A stretch of DNA of 64,000 nucleotides from NCBI GenBank assembly GCA_933228895.1, contig OW121855.1:72502698-72566697 (forward strand). Reading direction: 5' to 3'. Of this stretch, positions 34,691-45,523 are shown piece after piece. Source of the stretch: Platycnemis pennipes. Taxonomy: Eukaryota > Arthropoda > Insecta > Odonata > Platycnemididae. The notes beneath the pieces are model-generated. The model was not told the origin of the DNA and did no database searches. It saw nothing but the letters and a program-made list of their open reading frames with translations. The position numbers and the translations under genes were made by a program. Numbering within the stretch: position 1 is the stretch's first letter; each line of letters starts with the position of its first letter.

Positions 34691-35130
34691 CTCTCCAATT
34701 TTATCTTTGTTATCTGCCATACAATCAATATCTCTAATTTTATCATACTACACTGTATTTACATACATCAACATAAGTCTGTGCCGCAAGTAAAGACCTT
34801 GCAGGTGGGGACATGTGTTTAGGGTAGGAATGGAGGAAGGGTGGAGAGTAACTAGGCGCGGAACGCCCTGATCCTAAATAAAGACTGAAACGAGCATCTC
34901 CTAAGTATTCAAGAATTTTCATATGCAGCACAGTAGTGGAAGCTATCACCATCCGAGTAGGCGATCGATCATAAATACATGTTCATACATTTTTCCCATC
35001 ATACAAAAGAAAAAAAAATAAAGTTACACTTGCACATATATGCAAAAATACCTGTTAAAAATCTACAGCAACTATTCTAATTTCCCCTGGTAACTTCATT
35101 TAATCAATTACAGTTAATAATCTCTCAGTT
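34691..35130 (-). mobile_element. Second, partial LINE-2f copy in direct orientation
   Basis: ACATCTCCTAAG / GCATCTCCTAAG, TTTTCATATGCAGCACAGTA, ATATGCAAAAATACCTGTTA and ATTCTAATTTCCCCTGG repeat the previous copy at a spacing of about 474 bp. It lacks the tail, so a segmental duplication of the neighbouring element is as likely as a second insertion. 34691-34860 is unassigned. Confidence 0.6.
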
Positions 35131-35164
35131 ATATAATTACCTATAGAAATCACCCTCCTAAATG

Positions 35165-35400
35165 AGATGTCGGTCGTGGAGGCTGAGTGGGTAGAGTGAT
35201 GGGCTACTGGCCGAAGGGTCTCGGGTTCAAATCCCGGGCAGAAGCTTTCTGGGCACCCCCACCTAAAAATCCTCGCGATTCTATTTTCTGTGTGTCAGAA
35301 ATTTGTAGTAAATCTCAGTTGACCCAGGGAAAGGAATTGGCCCCCCCTACCCTGAAAGTGTGAATCTGGGGTGAGCTCTACCCTCACCCCAGTGTTATGT
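35165..35400 (+). repeat. SINE-C copy
   Basis: GGAGGCTGAGTGGGTAGAGT is box A and GGGTCTCGGGTTCAAATCCC is box B, with a good tRNA-like shape. The body has CTGGGCACCCCCACCTAAAA and TTTGTAGTAAATCTCAGTTG. No other copy of this body was seen in the window, so it rests on the head alone. Confidence 0.6.
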
Positions 35401-35879
35401 TCTTGCTACCGAGATTTTCTCCGACCGCAAGACGTTACGCGTACCTCAGCTTCGCTTTGGGTGGCCATGGGACAGTTTAATGCTCTATGTACAGCGCCAC
35501 TACCGCTTACCGCCGTGAGTTGAAAGCTTTCGGAACCAAATGGACACCTATGGCGTCCTCTTCTAACTACGGTGCTCCGTGCAACGTTCACCACGGAGGT
35601 GGTAATTACTTTATGTGGTGACTCCACGCCGGTAGAGGGAGCGAAAGACCTCACATAAGGACAAGTCTCCCGTGCTCAATCCCCATGCTGCATAATCGTT
35701 AACCTTGCGGTCTGAACCAACTAAAACTCCCCTCGTATTCCCGTAACGATGCCGTAGTTGTAGTTCAGAAGCTGGCGATCCGGACATTACTGGGAGTGGA
35801 GTAGGGCATGATCAAAAAAAAAGTTGAACTAACAGAATGGCACCTAAGGTTGAAAGAAGTGATGTTTTTCGGACCTCTT
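35401..35879. other. GC-rich unassigned sequence
   Basis: An 82-codon minus frame (35406-35654) lies in a CpG-rich patch: CRRKSR at its end, no domain. Possible host sequence, no support for a gene. Confidence 0.35.
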
Positions 35880-36205
35880 TCTTTTAATAAGGTCAGGAAT
35901 TAGGGTTGGAAGTCGTATAGAAGAGGTTGTTTGCGCCATTTAGGATAGTTGGGGAGTCGGAAATGTTGGTTAGTTTAGATTGGAATTTAAGAAATTATGA
36001 CAGAAAGTAGGTTTTTTCAGGGAATGGAAGAAGGGTGGACTGAAACCGGCGTTTACTTATTCTGAAGGAAAGGCGCCAAGGGGACAATGATGGACAGAGT
36101 ACTGGATATAAGTTGCTCGTAACTAAATAATCAAGTGGGGACCAGGATACCAGTGAAAAATATCTACCATAGCCGAGACTCAAACCCAGGCCCTCAGTAC
36201 GGGAA
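35880..36205 (-). repeat. SINE-A copy, worn
   Basis: AAAGGCGCCAAGGGGACAAT and GACAGAGTACTGGATATAAG are the reversed body, and AGCCGAGACTCAAACCCAGG the reverse of box B. The 3' part towards 35880 is only loosely similar. Confidence 0.55.
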
Positions 36206-36213
36206 GGCAGTAC

Positions 36214-36510
36214 TATATCTATATCTACATAATTCCCTGAAAGCCACCATAAAAGGTGTGTGGTAGGGGGTGAATTCTAACCAAACATGCACTACATATC
36301 ATGCAAAAAAGTATTAGTATTATTATACTAGCATAAAGTTCACCATTTAAAAAAGATAAAAATAGGAAAGTTAGCATGCAAAAACATGCTGCCAGTTGGG
36401 TTACCTTCAAGTCCTTATACCAACATGCAGCTACCTAATCTATGCATTAATTCACTCGTATTGGGCATATATACCGCTATTCATACCCCTGATTGCACAA
36501 GAAAAAAAAG
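36214..36510 (-). mobile_element. LINE-2f copy, minus strand
   Basis: ATATCTACATAATTCCCTGA, AGCCACCATAAAAGGTGTGT and GGTAGGGGGTGAATTC form the tail. AAACATGCTGCCAGTTGGGT and CATACCCCTGATTGCACAAG align with 29115-29433. It inserted at the edge of the SINE-A copy at 35880. Confidence 0.7.
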
Positions 36511-37107
36511 ACATTTTGAATCTGTCATTTCGGCTATCAATTTCTCTAATTTGGTGATTATGGTTCAGTCTAAGTTGGGGTTGGCAAAATACTTTTAACG
36601 TCATCACTGAAAATATTATCTTGGAATTTATTTAAGAGATTAAGTCTAAATTTCAACCTACGATCCGACAATGATTCCCACTTTAATTCATTTAATAGAC
36701 TGGTTACGCAATATAGTTATCGTAATTTTACAAAGCTTGCCGATCTTCGCTGCACACGGTCGTAAATTACTTTACCTTAATTTTAAATAATATGTTTATG
36801 GCTTTCGCACAATTTTAAATTACTGTGAGGGACAGGTCTGGTTCTACCGTCTCAGCCTTTTGTTGTCCCCTACCGTACGCGGACATTTTTTGAACACAGC
36901 GAAAGTCGCAAATAAATTATCTCACCTAAATGTGGAGGCGTTGTTATATTATTTTGCCGTGACATAGTGTTAGGTGTAACTTTGTTGAATTAATTCTTAG
37001 TATGTTTGTAGCAGTAAAACATTGCTTTGCAATTTCAAAATGAGTATTAACTACGGCCAGTAGGGGGGGGGTGGGGTGGTAAAACCGTGAGCATTTCCTT
37101 GCATACG
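36511..37107. other. Unassigned sequence
   Basis: GGTGGTAAAACCG near 37075 repeats part of the adjoining foldback element, hinting at a second broken copy. Otherwise nothing is recognised. Confidence 0.4.
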
Positions 37108-37326
37108 TAACCAAGGAGTCACGTGATACAACCGCGAGTGGTTCGCAAATATGGTGTATTTGAATCGCTCGTCAGGATCTCACTCATTGTTTTCGCTCAA
37201 GTTTTTCTCACAAGGAGACTTATGAGAAAAACCCATGTGAAAAGAACGAGTGGAGTTTTGTGATTGATTCAAACACATTAAAATTTGCGAACCATACGCG
37301 GTTTTACCACCTATCCCCTTGGTTAC
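37108..37326. mobile_element. Foldback (palindromic) MITE, 219 bp
   Basis: GTAACCAAGG at the left mirrors CCTTGGTTAC at the right. CAACCGCGAGTGGTTCGCAA and GTATTTGAATC pair with GATTCAAACACA and TTTGCGAACCATACGCGGTT. A perfect 10-bp hairpin (GTTTTTCTCA / TGAGAAAAAC) sits at the apex. The whole element can fold into one long stem with roughly 80% pairing in the 60-bp outer arms. No clear target duplication. Confidence 0.75.
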
Positions 37327-38084
37327 CTTTACGAGATAATCCGGAAGGTAACAGGCATACCCGACCCCAGGTTTTGTTGCACAGGTCAATATATTCAGGT
37401 CTTATGCTGAAATTGCAACATTAAATCTTCTTCTTACAAACCTTTCGTAATTAACCACGTTTTATGCCCCGGCAGCGGTCGAGGAGATTACCACCTTCAT
37501 CGACAACTTGCGTCCCTCGCGGCTGACTTTCAACTCAAGGTCCAACTAACTCGCCGGAGAGTGGAGAGCTTGTAGTGTAAACTAGGGGCATTAAGAGAGG
37601 AGAAAACCCTTTTAAATGGGATGGGAGCGTGGGACGAGCGGTTGAGTGCTCCCACCAAAGAGACCCCTGCCCCTTCCGGGGGTGGAGGGCGTCGTCCGGA
37701 CCTTGCCCGGCCCGCCAAGGTGGGCGGACTTGTAAGGGCCCTGAGTTAAGTGACTTAGAAAAGGTTTTGACACGGTTGTGCCATTTCCCGCCGTCACCGA
37801 AATTTTCATTTTATCGTCGGTCCCGAGCTTTTTGAGCCTGCCCCCCCACCCCCTTTCCGCATCTCAGGGCCCCAATGAGAGGGAGGGTGGGCCCACGCTA
37901 ATGCCCTAGGGCTCCGGGGGAGGTTGACAGACTGGGAGAAGAACAAAGGAATTTCTGAGGAAGGGTCGTCTGTCTCCTCAGCTTTTGTCTCTCTCTCTCT
38001 TCCTTCTTTTCCTCCGCACCACTTTCACTCCTGGTCTTGCTGGGAGCAGGGATGACAATCTGAGAGGAAGGAAAAGGTTAAGGC
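37327..38084. other. Unassigned sequence with a GC-rich part (37490-38080)
   Basis: Short overlapping frames (62-68 codons) lie in CpG-rich sequence, with a CT tract at 37985-38010. No domain. Confidence 0.4.
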
Positions 38085-38345
38085 CTCGAGGGGAAGGGTT
38101 GGTGTGGAGGATATGTACTGACCTCCCCTCCGAGGGCTCAGGTTCGATTCCCGGCTGTGGAGGGATTTTTCATCGTTATACCTTACTTTGTTGCTTTGCG
38201 GAGAGTACCTACTTCGAGTTCAGTATTCCGTCCGTCGGATGGGGTGTAAAGACGTGGAGCCCTTGGCGAGTGGGATCCTTTAAGAGCAGGCTCTTGCTGA
38301 CGCCGGATAGCTGTCCACAATTCTACGTTATCTGGAAATTTCCTG
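38085..38345 (+). repeat. SINE-A copy, near full length
   Basis: GGTTGGTGTGGAGGATATGT is box A and GGCTCAGGTTCGATTCCCGG box B. GAGTTCAGTATTCCGTCCGT, CGGATGGGGTG and GCTGACGCCGGATAGC follow. The B box is close to consensus, so this is one of the better-preserved heads. Confidence 0.8.
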
Positions 38346-38485
38346 TGCGTATGTAAGATTTTTCCCAGAAGGAATAAAACTCCCTTGACGTTTTGGCAGG
38401 TAATGTACCAACAGAGATAATGAATGGACAAAACCGAGAGGGAAATCAATACCCTTCATTCCTCTATAATCCAAAGGATTAGTCT

Positions 38486-38713
38486 CGTTTCCACGAATTG
38501 AAGGTTCGCGAACTAGCCGTGAGGACCTTAACGGCGTTACCCGCTGAAAATGCACATTAGCAGAAATTCCACAGAGAAAAAAATCATTCGCCTTGACCGG
38601 GATTCGAACCCGGATCCCCTGATTTCCGACCAGGTGCTTTACCAGTTAAGCTACCGAGGCGCCATTTTTCCCGGTGGAATATTAGAGGCCTTAAAGGAGC
38701 GTTTCCACGAATT
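38486..38713 (-). repeat. SINE-B with perfect 14-bp target duplication
   Basis: CGTTTCCACGAATT occurs at 38486-38499 and 38700-38713 and brackets 200 bp. Inside, 38590-38660 on the minus strand is a tRNA-like cloverleaf: GCCTCGG/TCAAGGC acceptor with one mismatch, D arm TAGCTTAACTGGTAAAGC, anticodon stem CCTGG/TCAGG, T arm CCGGGTTCGAATCCCGG. C replaces the invariant U33 and a T run with a repeat-like body follows, so a SINE head is more likely than a working tRNA gene. Confidence 0.8.
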
Positions 38714-38734
38714 CTACATTTTCACTTATCTTCT

Positions 38735-38975
38735 CCAATACCCCACCTATTAGAAGGGGTGAAATGGCTTTAGCTGTCGGCTGCTTCTCCCGAATAACTG
38801 CTACTTCGAGTTCAGTGCATTGTCCGTCGGATGGGGCGTCAAGCCATGGACCCATTAGCGCCTATCCTTAAGAGCAGGCTGACGTCGACGCCTGGTTTCT
38901 ATCCACCATTCCCTCTTGCTCTTCTATTCTAATTTTTGTGAGCATGTATTTCCTTTCTTCCCGTTCCGAAGAGCC
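38735..38975 (+). repeat. SINE-A 3' parts, rearranged
   Basis: GGTGAAATGGCTTTAGCTGT, CGGCTGCTTCTCCCGAATAA is the extreme 3' end of one SINE-A. It is directly followed by TTCGAGTTCAGTGCATTGTC, CGTCGGATGGGGCGTC and GCTGACGTCGACGCCTGG, the middle of another. The order is wrong for one copy, so two copies are joined. Confidence 0.65.
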
Positions 38976-40962
38976 TTTAATTACAGGACAAATTTAAAAG
39001 CTACAGATGTAGCTGAGGTCTCTTTTTCGATCGGTTTCACGTGAACATCAGCTCTTGGTTTGCCATACCATGGCATTGGATCGTCGTTTAGTCTCGCCCT
39101 TTCGGTATTCAAGACTCCCGAAAGACCAAAATGAAATTCAAATTCGGAAACGGTGGTAGAGAGACAGTTTTTCAAGGGCGCGTTAAGAATCAGGAGCATA
39201 AAGCATTATGGAGCGAAGCTATTATTTTCGTAGATTGCTTTTCTTTTATTTTCATTATCTTAGATAAATTAACCATAGCAATCTTTAGTTTTTGCAGTGT
39301 AAGTGTATTAGGCTAATACAAATAACATTCATTTTGAGGGCATAATTAGATTTCATTTTGTTTTATAATGCGGCTTAGACCTTTTTATTATTCCGTGATA
39401 TTTTAATTAAAGTATCTTAAATTAGCTTCTTTATTGTTGTAATATTTGAGTTTTTAGGCTTTATTTATTGCGTGAACGTAGCAAAATTTAATTTTTAATT
39501 CTTTATAACCATGGAGACAGGACCAGAGAGTAAATAGTCTTAAATAAATAGAGTAAACATAGAGTCTCAGAGAGAGAGAGTGAGGAAGGATTTATTGCCT
39601 GCAGGAGAAATTTATGTGGCTATCAATCGTGTTAATAAGTAACTTATTATAGCTTTTGTGAATTATAAATGCTTTCAAATTAGCAAACTATCTTTGCTAT
39701 ATTTTTTGTATACATACGTACGTTTATTTCAACAACCCCACTAAGGATAAATCTTTTTTTTTGGAGGAATATTGACTGTACGAAGGTTTACTGGTCTCTT
39801 TGTATTATGGAAAGTTTACGATTACAGTGCCGCTTGTGACTGACGAATCCAATAGCAAATACATTGATTCTATTACCTGCTTCCACTAGAGATGGTAGAT
39901 ATTTCTATTCCCCACGATGTAACTACATGAATAGGAAGTGGGTTGGTTCAATGGCGTATGGGCTGTGAAACACGACGGGGATATGAAACAGGTCAGGCAG
40001 TAATGGAACTCGAGTCAAACTCTGGCGCTGGAGATTCGTAAACAAACGGTGCTCTGGTGGTCGCTGGTTGACATTGCTACAAATTATCCTCTGCGGCAAC
40101 AAATTCCCTGCGTGCCCAGAAATCGCTGATGCACAACCCTTCTGTGGTGACGAAATGGACCGAACCTCTAGGGGTTTGCATCTGCAACATTTCCTCCCCA
40201 TAAAGATCCATGGGGAAATTAATGCAGAAATTTAAGGCGGATATTTCCCTTAAGATTTTGAGAAACTACTAAAACTATCGGCATATTATGGTGGATGAGA
40301 CCCTGAAAATAAAATCAGAGAGAAGGATTGTGGGACAAAAAACGTTAAAATTCATTTTATATTCTCTTGCAGTTGGAGACATATTAGATTGAACCTATCA
40401 GAGGGAAAAGAATAACAGATAATAAAGATTTTTGCCTTTTTTGCCCGTCTGCATCCTAAAATGTAAACCTCACATATTTTTTTTGTTATATCTGCTAAGA
40501 AATGTCGCATATGTTTACACAATAGGTATCTCTCCTAGTGCTTGATGGTTTCTTACAACAGCAGTAGTGCTTATGAAAATAATTTTCCCATGAATCCGAT
40601 CTATTAAAAAAATTTTGACTCGTAAAATAATCTGTAATTTTGTAACTTACGTAATATTCAAATTCTTCATCATTATGAGGTCAGGTGCTAAGTCATCTCG
40701 GCCACATTCCCTTTTGGTGACTTTCAGGGTATTACGTAAGCATAAGGAAGTAGCGTGCAACAGAGTAGTCGGAGTGTTTAAAAGAAAGGTTTCTCATAAA
40801 GTCCTCATAAAGGTTTCATAAAGTCTTCAAATGAATCGCACGTGGATGCCCGTATTAAATAAACTTTCTACCTCAACTTCTCCCCCCTCTCCTCTTCCCC
40901 CTACCACACCCGACCCACCGACCATATATACCAACCCACACCAGCATGCATTATCATTCCCT
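38976..40962. other. Unassigned sequence
   Basis: No open frame above 92 codons and none with a motif. AT-rich with microsatellite-like AG at 39565. No named repeat. Confidence 0.5.
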
Positions 40963-40996
40963 CAGAAGAAGCGACCAGCAGGGGTCGCGAAACGTC
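40963..40996 (+). ncRNA. Hammerhead-like motif with strong stem II
   Basis: CAGAAGA is followed by a perfect 6-bp stem (GCGACC / GGTCGC) and GAAACGTC. GAAACGUC is the short-stem-III arrangement of dimeric hammerheads in Penelope-like elements. U4 of CUGANGA is A here, which should abolish activity. The surrounding element has no other recognised feature. Confidence 0.4.
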
Positions 40997-43052
40997 AGTC
41001 TAACCTGATTACCCTTTAACACCCGAAAAGTTACTTTAATCAACAAGTTAGCTATTATTAATGTTTCTTAGTCTAAAAACCATCATCCACAAGCCTTCAC
41101 CAAATGGACATTTAATACACTTTCATTTTCCCTAATTTGAATGGATGATGAATCGTAAAAAAAACTCGTTAAATAAATTTGCCAACTTTATCCTTAATAC
41201 TTTGAGTAAAAAATATTTTGACGGACAGGAGAGTACATGCATAGAGAAAATTGCATCCAACTCGCTTTATTAATCTCCGCGACTGGTAGTCAAGAAACTC
41301 CGCTTAATATTAAGATGTCCACGGGGTGAGCTGAAGTTGTCGCTCGCGTTTGTTGGCCGAATCGAAATGACAGGAGAGACGACAGCACTCAAGCGGTCCC
41401 CGCGATAACTATCCCGAGTACTTTTTTGGAGTTTATATCACGCTCCAAACCACTCCATCGTTCGCTCTGGCGAAGCTTTTTGAGAGAGCTCGCCCCTTCG
41501 GGCAAAGGGAATTGTGGGTAAGGAGTGGGGGGGGGGGTCTATCGGTCGACTTGCACCGCGAAGCACCGTGGGAGATGGGATTCTTCCCTCCCTTTCAGGC
41601 TCGCTGGAGGAAAATTCCAATTAAGAGAAAGATAATTGCCCATCGCCGCGGAAGGTACCTTTCTCGTGGATGTCTGTGAGTCAGGAGGAGAAATTAATCA
41701 CGGAACTTTCCCGGGAGGCAATTAAAAACGTCGAATAATGTCGGGGCTAAAATCGAATGTACTCTCTTTCCCACCTTATGCTCACCATTTTTTTACTCCT
41801 TCCTCCCCCTTAAGAAACCCTGGACGGGCCTTTCTTGTCTCTCCAACCACCCTCGAACTCATTCAAGAGTTTTAACCCTTTCATTCAAAACACTATAACA
41901 AAGATAGGCCACTCGGTGCGTGTGGTTCGCACTAAGACAATTATGTTGGAATTAAGAATCCGCGTTAATTGTTGCGCATTCTTGCTTTTGTTAGAGTCTT
42001 TCAACTTCCTTGAACGAGGTGGAATTCAGGAATGATGTCGGGCAGAGGAAATGAGTATTTTCACATCAACGTTCAGTTTCTTTTCTTTTTGTTTTTTGGC
42101 AAAGAATATCGATGTTCCCCGAATTTACAGCAGTTTTGAGTTGAGGCGTAGCGGAAGAGTTATGGAGGTGGAAGGGTAGGGAAGGTTCTTCGAAGCGGAA
42201 GTTTAAATTCCCGTTCGTTTTTCTTCCCCATCGAAGTGAACAGGGTCTGCTAGATATACCACGAAGGGGAGGAAGAGAACTCGGTAGTTGTTATTGTTAA
42301 AGGGCCACAGTCCGAAAGGGATTTTGAGACAGGAAACAGGAGAATGGAGATCGCAGTCATTGATACACAGAAAGAAAGAGCACTTTCTGTTTGCAGAAAT
42401 TGAAGGGGGTTGAAGCTCTTATGATATGATTTCAGTGAGGCTTTGAAATTAAAATGTTATCTCTTTTTACCGCGGACATTGTTTGTCATTTATCCGGTAC
42501 AACCAAGGAGTTTAGAATGTACTTGAGAAGGCATCGCAACTGCTTTGAGCAGCCGGCGGCCATCTTGGTAGGTACGGGATAGGTATGTGGACTTCCTTCT
42601 CCCCATACTCGTACGGATAAAGTTGTTTTCTACACGGTAAAAATTAAAGTGGTAAGAGTAATAATTGATTGCATTTTTAAAATGTGTCAAAGAAACAGAG
42701 GAAGGAGCACAAACACCCCGCATTTGGCACATGATTAGGTTACATCCGAACCGGTTTCAGTTGGATTATTAACTCCCAGGCTAATAAAATTCGTTAAAAA
42801 TCCCTTTAAATAGACTTAGGAATAGCAAATGAATAAAAATATCCCCAAACCCGTAATCGTAAGGGGCAGAGGAATACAAAGGGGGAGAGGGGGAAACAAA
42901 GTAAGGGAGCTCTCAATCACTCGTACCAAATCAAGCATAAAAAGAAATTTAAATGGAAGTAAATGTCACACTCGCACACTAACTCATATTTTTACAAACA
43001 ATCGTCACACTTAAAATTAAGGGAATCAAGTTAAACAGTGACTCATACAATC
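40997..43052. other. Unassigned sequence; GC-rich at 41280-41660
   Basis: Frames of 60-80 codons lack motifs. GAACCGGTTTCAG at 42750 is a lone fragment like the hairpin box, without arms. Possible host single-copy sequence at 41280-41660. Confidence 0.4.
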
Positions 43053-43425
43053 ACTCACTCACTCAGGTTTGTATACTAAATACAGTCACCTTCGTGAGTT
43101 CAATCACACACGCAAGCAGGGTTTACGAGGAACCCGTCATGCACCCAAGACAAAAATAAAAGTAGGGGATAGTTAATTGGATAGAATAAAATGGAAAACT
43201 AAACTACTAAAGTAAATAAAATAAAATTGATAATAATTTTCAAGCACTCATTCACGTGTGTTTGCATACGATACACAGTCACCCTCGTGATTCTCATTTA
43301 CACATGCATGCAGGGTTCAGGGACTTTTTCCTTAATCAAGCACTTGGGTTTGTACATTCACAGATTACAGTCACCCTCGGGAATCACATTTACACACACA
43401 ATCAGGGTTTACGAGGAATCTCCTT
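43053..43425 (+). repeat. Three diverged direct repeats, about 85-bp unit
   Basis: TTTGTATACTAAATACAGTC, TTTGCATACGATACACAGTC and TTTGTACATTCACAGATTAC each lead into CAGTCACC.TCG, an ACACAC-rich stretch, then GCAGGGTTTACGAGGAA or a variant. Units begin near 43060, 43255 and 43345; the spacing is uneven, so the array has been broken by insertions. No coding. Confidence 0.7.
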
Positions 43426-43494
43426 CGCCAGTGACCCGTCACACACCAAGGGAAAGGAGTAAGGATGGGGAAAGGATGCCAAACGTCAAAAACT

Positions 43495-43532
43495 GACACC
43501 GGGTGTTTCGCCCGCCAAGCAGGCCTCGTCAG
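43495..43532 (-). ncRNA. Hammerhead-ribozyme-like core, all invariant bases present
   Basis: On the minus strand CTGACGA is followed by a stem-II candidate (GCCTGC / GCGGGC, five Watson-Crick pairs and one G-U), then GAAA. ACAC/GTGT then form a short stem III around CCG, ending in U-C at the expected cleavage site. Stem I is supported by only two adjacent pairs. This is the best hammerhead candidate in the window; it is predicted by eye, not folded. Confidence 0.5.
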
Positions 43533-44499
43533 AGGAGACTTAAGGAAAATTAAATAATGCCGTTGTGATGACATTTAGCAATAATATCATTGTTATTTAT
43601 GGCTTAAAGCCTGCTATAACCGTCTGAAGATTCAGGCAATAACCAGTAGAAACGGAACATCACTCTGGAATAACAAATATACTCAGTATTAATGGATACA
43701 TCGTATTTATTTTATTTATAAATTTTTCCGGCGTATTTTCCACTCCAGAAAACAGTCGTTAAAATAAGTTTCCGGGATCTATAAAAGCCCCTTTGTCGAA
43801 TTTTGTTTTATTTTTTCAGTAGTCGAAGGTTACCTTCCTTTCCGAATTCATTTTAGTTAAGATACAAAATAGAGTTCACAGGGATCAATTTAGGTTATAA
43901 GATGGCTAAGGAAAAACGGAAGTCAATTCTTTAGCCAGAACTTAGGAGTATTGATGGTTAAAAGTGCGAATGCATTGCCACTGAGACATTTCAAAGCCTA
44001 TGATAGTAATTCTGATTTATAGTGTGACGGACACTAAGCACTCCTTCGCTATTTTCCTGGCTGTTCATAAATTAGAATACACAGGTGACCTGTTCTGATC
44101 CACATGATCATCACCGGCTGGTATGGAGTTTTTCCACTTCGTGGTTCATCAGGTAGCATTTCCAACCGATTCTGAAACGCGAATAACGCTAAAAAAAACC
44201 ATACGCGAGTATTTGTCAATATTAAAGAAGTTTCAATATCAGTTTTTCCCAGGTTATGACAAGACGTTCATTCATAAATTCTGTTCACCGAGACTATTCG
44301 TGATGGCAATTCGTTGTAAAAGGCTAAGATCAATCTGTCCACTCGAATGTATATAAAAGGGTGATGATAACTCCACCATTTTATGAAAAGGTCAATCCCC
44401 TTCAAGAAAACACGTTAGGCTAGTGGGTAGTGATACTGCCGCAAATAGATCAATGTGAGATAGGATGAATGTATACCGGAAAAGATAATCCTGTCAGTT
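43533..44499. other. Unassigned sequence
   Basis: A 77-codon frame at 44123-44356 is mixed in composition and matches nothing I know. Rest AT-rich. Confidence 0.45.
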
Positions 44500-44990
44500 A
44501 TAAAACAGATTCGCTAAATTCGGCGTTTTGCCGATGCCGATCTGGCAATTGCCGATGAAGTTAGATATATATTAAGAAAAACCCGAGTTTTACGTTAGAT
44601 TCGATCAGAAAGATAAGATTAGCGAGATAGACTTCCATACAGATTGATTTAAATATCATTTTTCTCCATAAGAGAGCATAATAGGCAATGGATAGGTAAG
44701 GGTAATATTGTTAGTCTGTAGTGTATGGCATATTTTTAAACATTAATAACTTGTATATGCTAGAGAAATATAAATTGATATACCTACGTGATTATGAAAC
44801 TTAATGTCTGACTATCAATGATCACCTCATTAGTATGTAGATACTAACCATTTAGTCACACGTGACTCGTGAATGTTTGAAGGTACGTCTACATTAAAAA
44901 AATCGCTCTCTTCTTCTTATTTGAGCGTAAGTACTGCATATATGGTGACTTTTTACCCCTAGAGGGTTATTGCGTAGATATAGATGTGCT
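44500..44990 (+). pseudogene. LINE-1f 3' end remnant
   Basis: GTTAGATATATATTAAGAAA, TTAGATTCGATCAGA, TCTCCATAAGAGAGCATAAT follow the order of the VRHIL, ARFDQ and TIREHNR segments of the copy at 56594, with stops and indels throughout. The 3' UTR is traceable (GTAGATACTAACCA, AGATATAGATGTG). Confidence 0.65.
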
Positions 44991-45320
44991 GCTGGGTGTA
45001 AAAATGGGCGTCATTTAGTTTATATGAATTCATACATTCAACGCTATTAACAGGTAGAGCATCATTAATATATAATATGTTTCTGACTCATCAGAGGGAA
45101 TAATTTACGATCGCAAGTGCTGCCGCTTGGCTGTCTCTCCGAGACTGAATTTGAGGCCTTTGAAGTGATGAGGCTTCCCTCACAAAAAGGGCTTCCTTTT
45201 TTGTCCTGCGATGAACAGGGCGACCTCGACAAGGGCGACAGGGCCGCAATTGACCATCGAGCCTTGATGGCCTCCCTCTTTCCCTGCCCAGCGTTTGCCC
45301 TCCGTCCATCTCATACTCAC

Positions 45321-45523
45321 CTCCCTCCCCCCCTGGACCATCCCAATTCTCCTCGTCCCAGCTTCCAGGGTCCATGAATGTGATGGGATCGCGTTGATTA
45401 ATTTTGACACTCCGTATCAAACGAACGGTGCCGTCCTTGGTAGTGCGTTCGGTGTCGCGCCGGTATGGCAACCCAAAGGTCTCGGCTTCATTCCTCACCT
45501 TTGGCATAGAAAGAACTTTTGTC
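45321..45523 (-). other. Candidate host exon
   Basis: On the minus strand an open frame starts at ATG 45507 and is hydrophilic and charged (RRDTERTTKDGTV, DPGSWDEENWDGPG). A close-to-consensus donor GAG|GTGAGTATG lies at 45321/45320 and a plausible acceptor CTAACCTAG at 45524. No domain is recognised, and the frame runs on past the donor for a further 70 codons. GC-rich, unlike its neighbours. Weak evidence, but the best host-coding candidate here. Confidence 0.2.

Noticed and set aside
38590..38660. Functional tRNA gene
   Set aside because: C33, an acceptor mismatch, a repeat body and a target duplication show it is a SINE-B head.
42740..42765. GAACCGGTTTCAG as another hammerhead box
   Set aside because: No CUGANGA, no stem II and no hairpin arms nearby.
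43053..43425. CRISPR-like array
   Set aside because: Three uneven, diverged units in a eukaryotic repeat setting, no identical repeats or uniform spacers.
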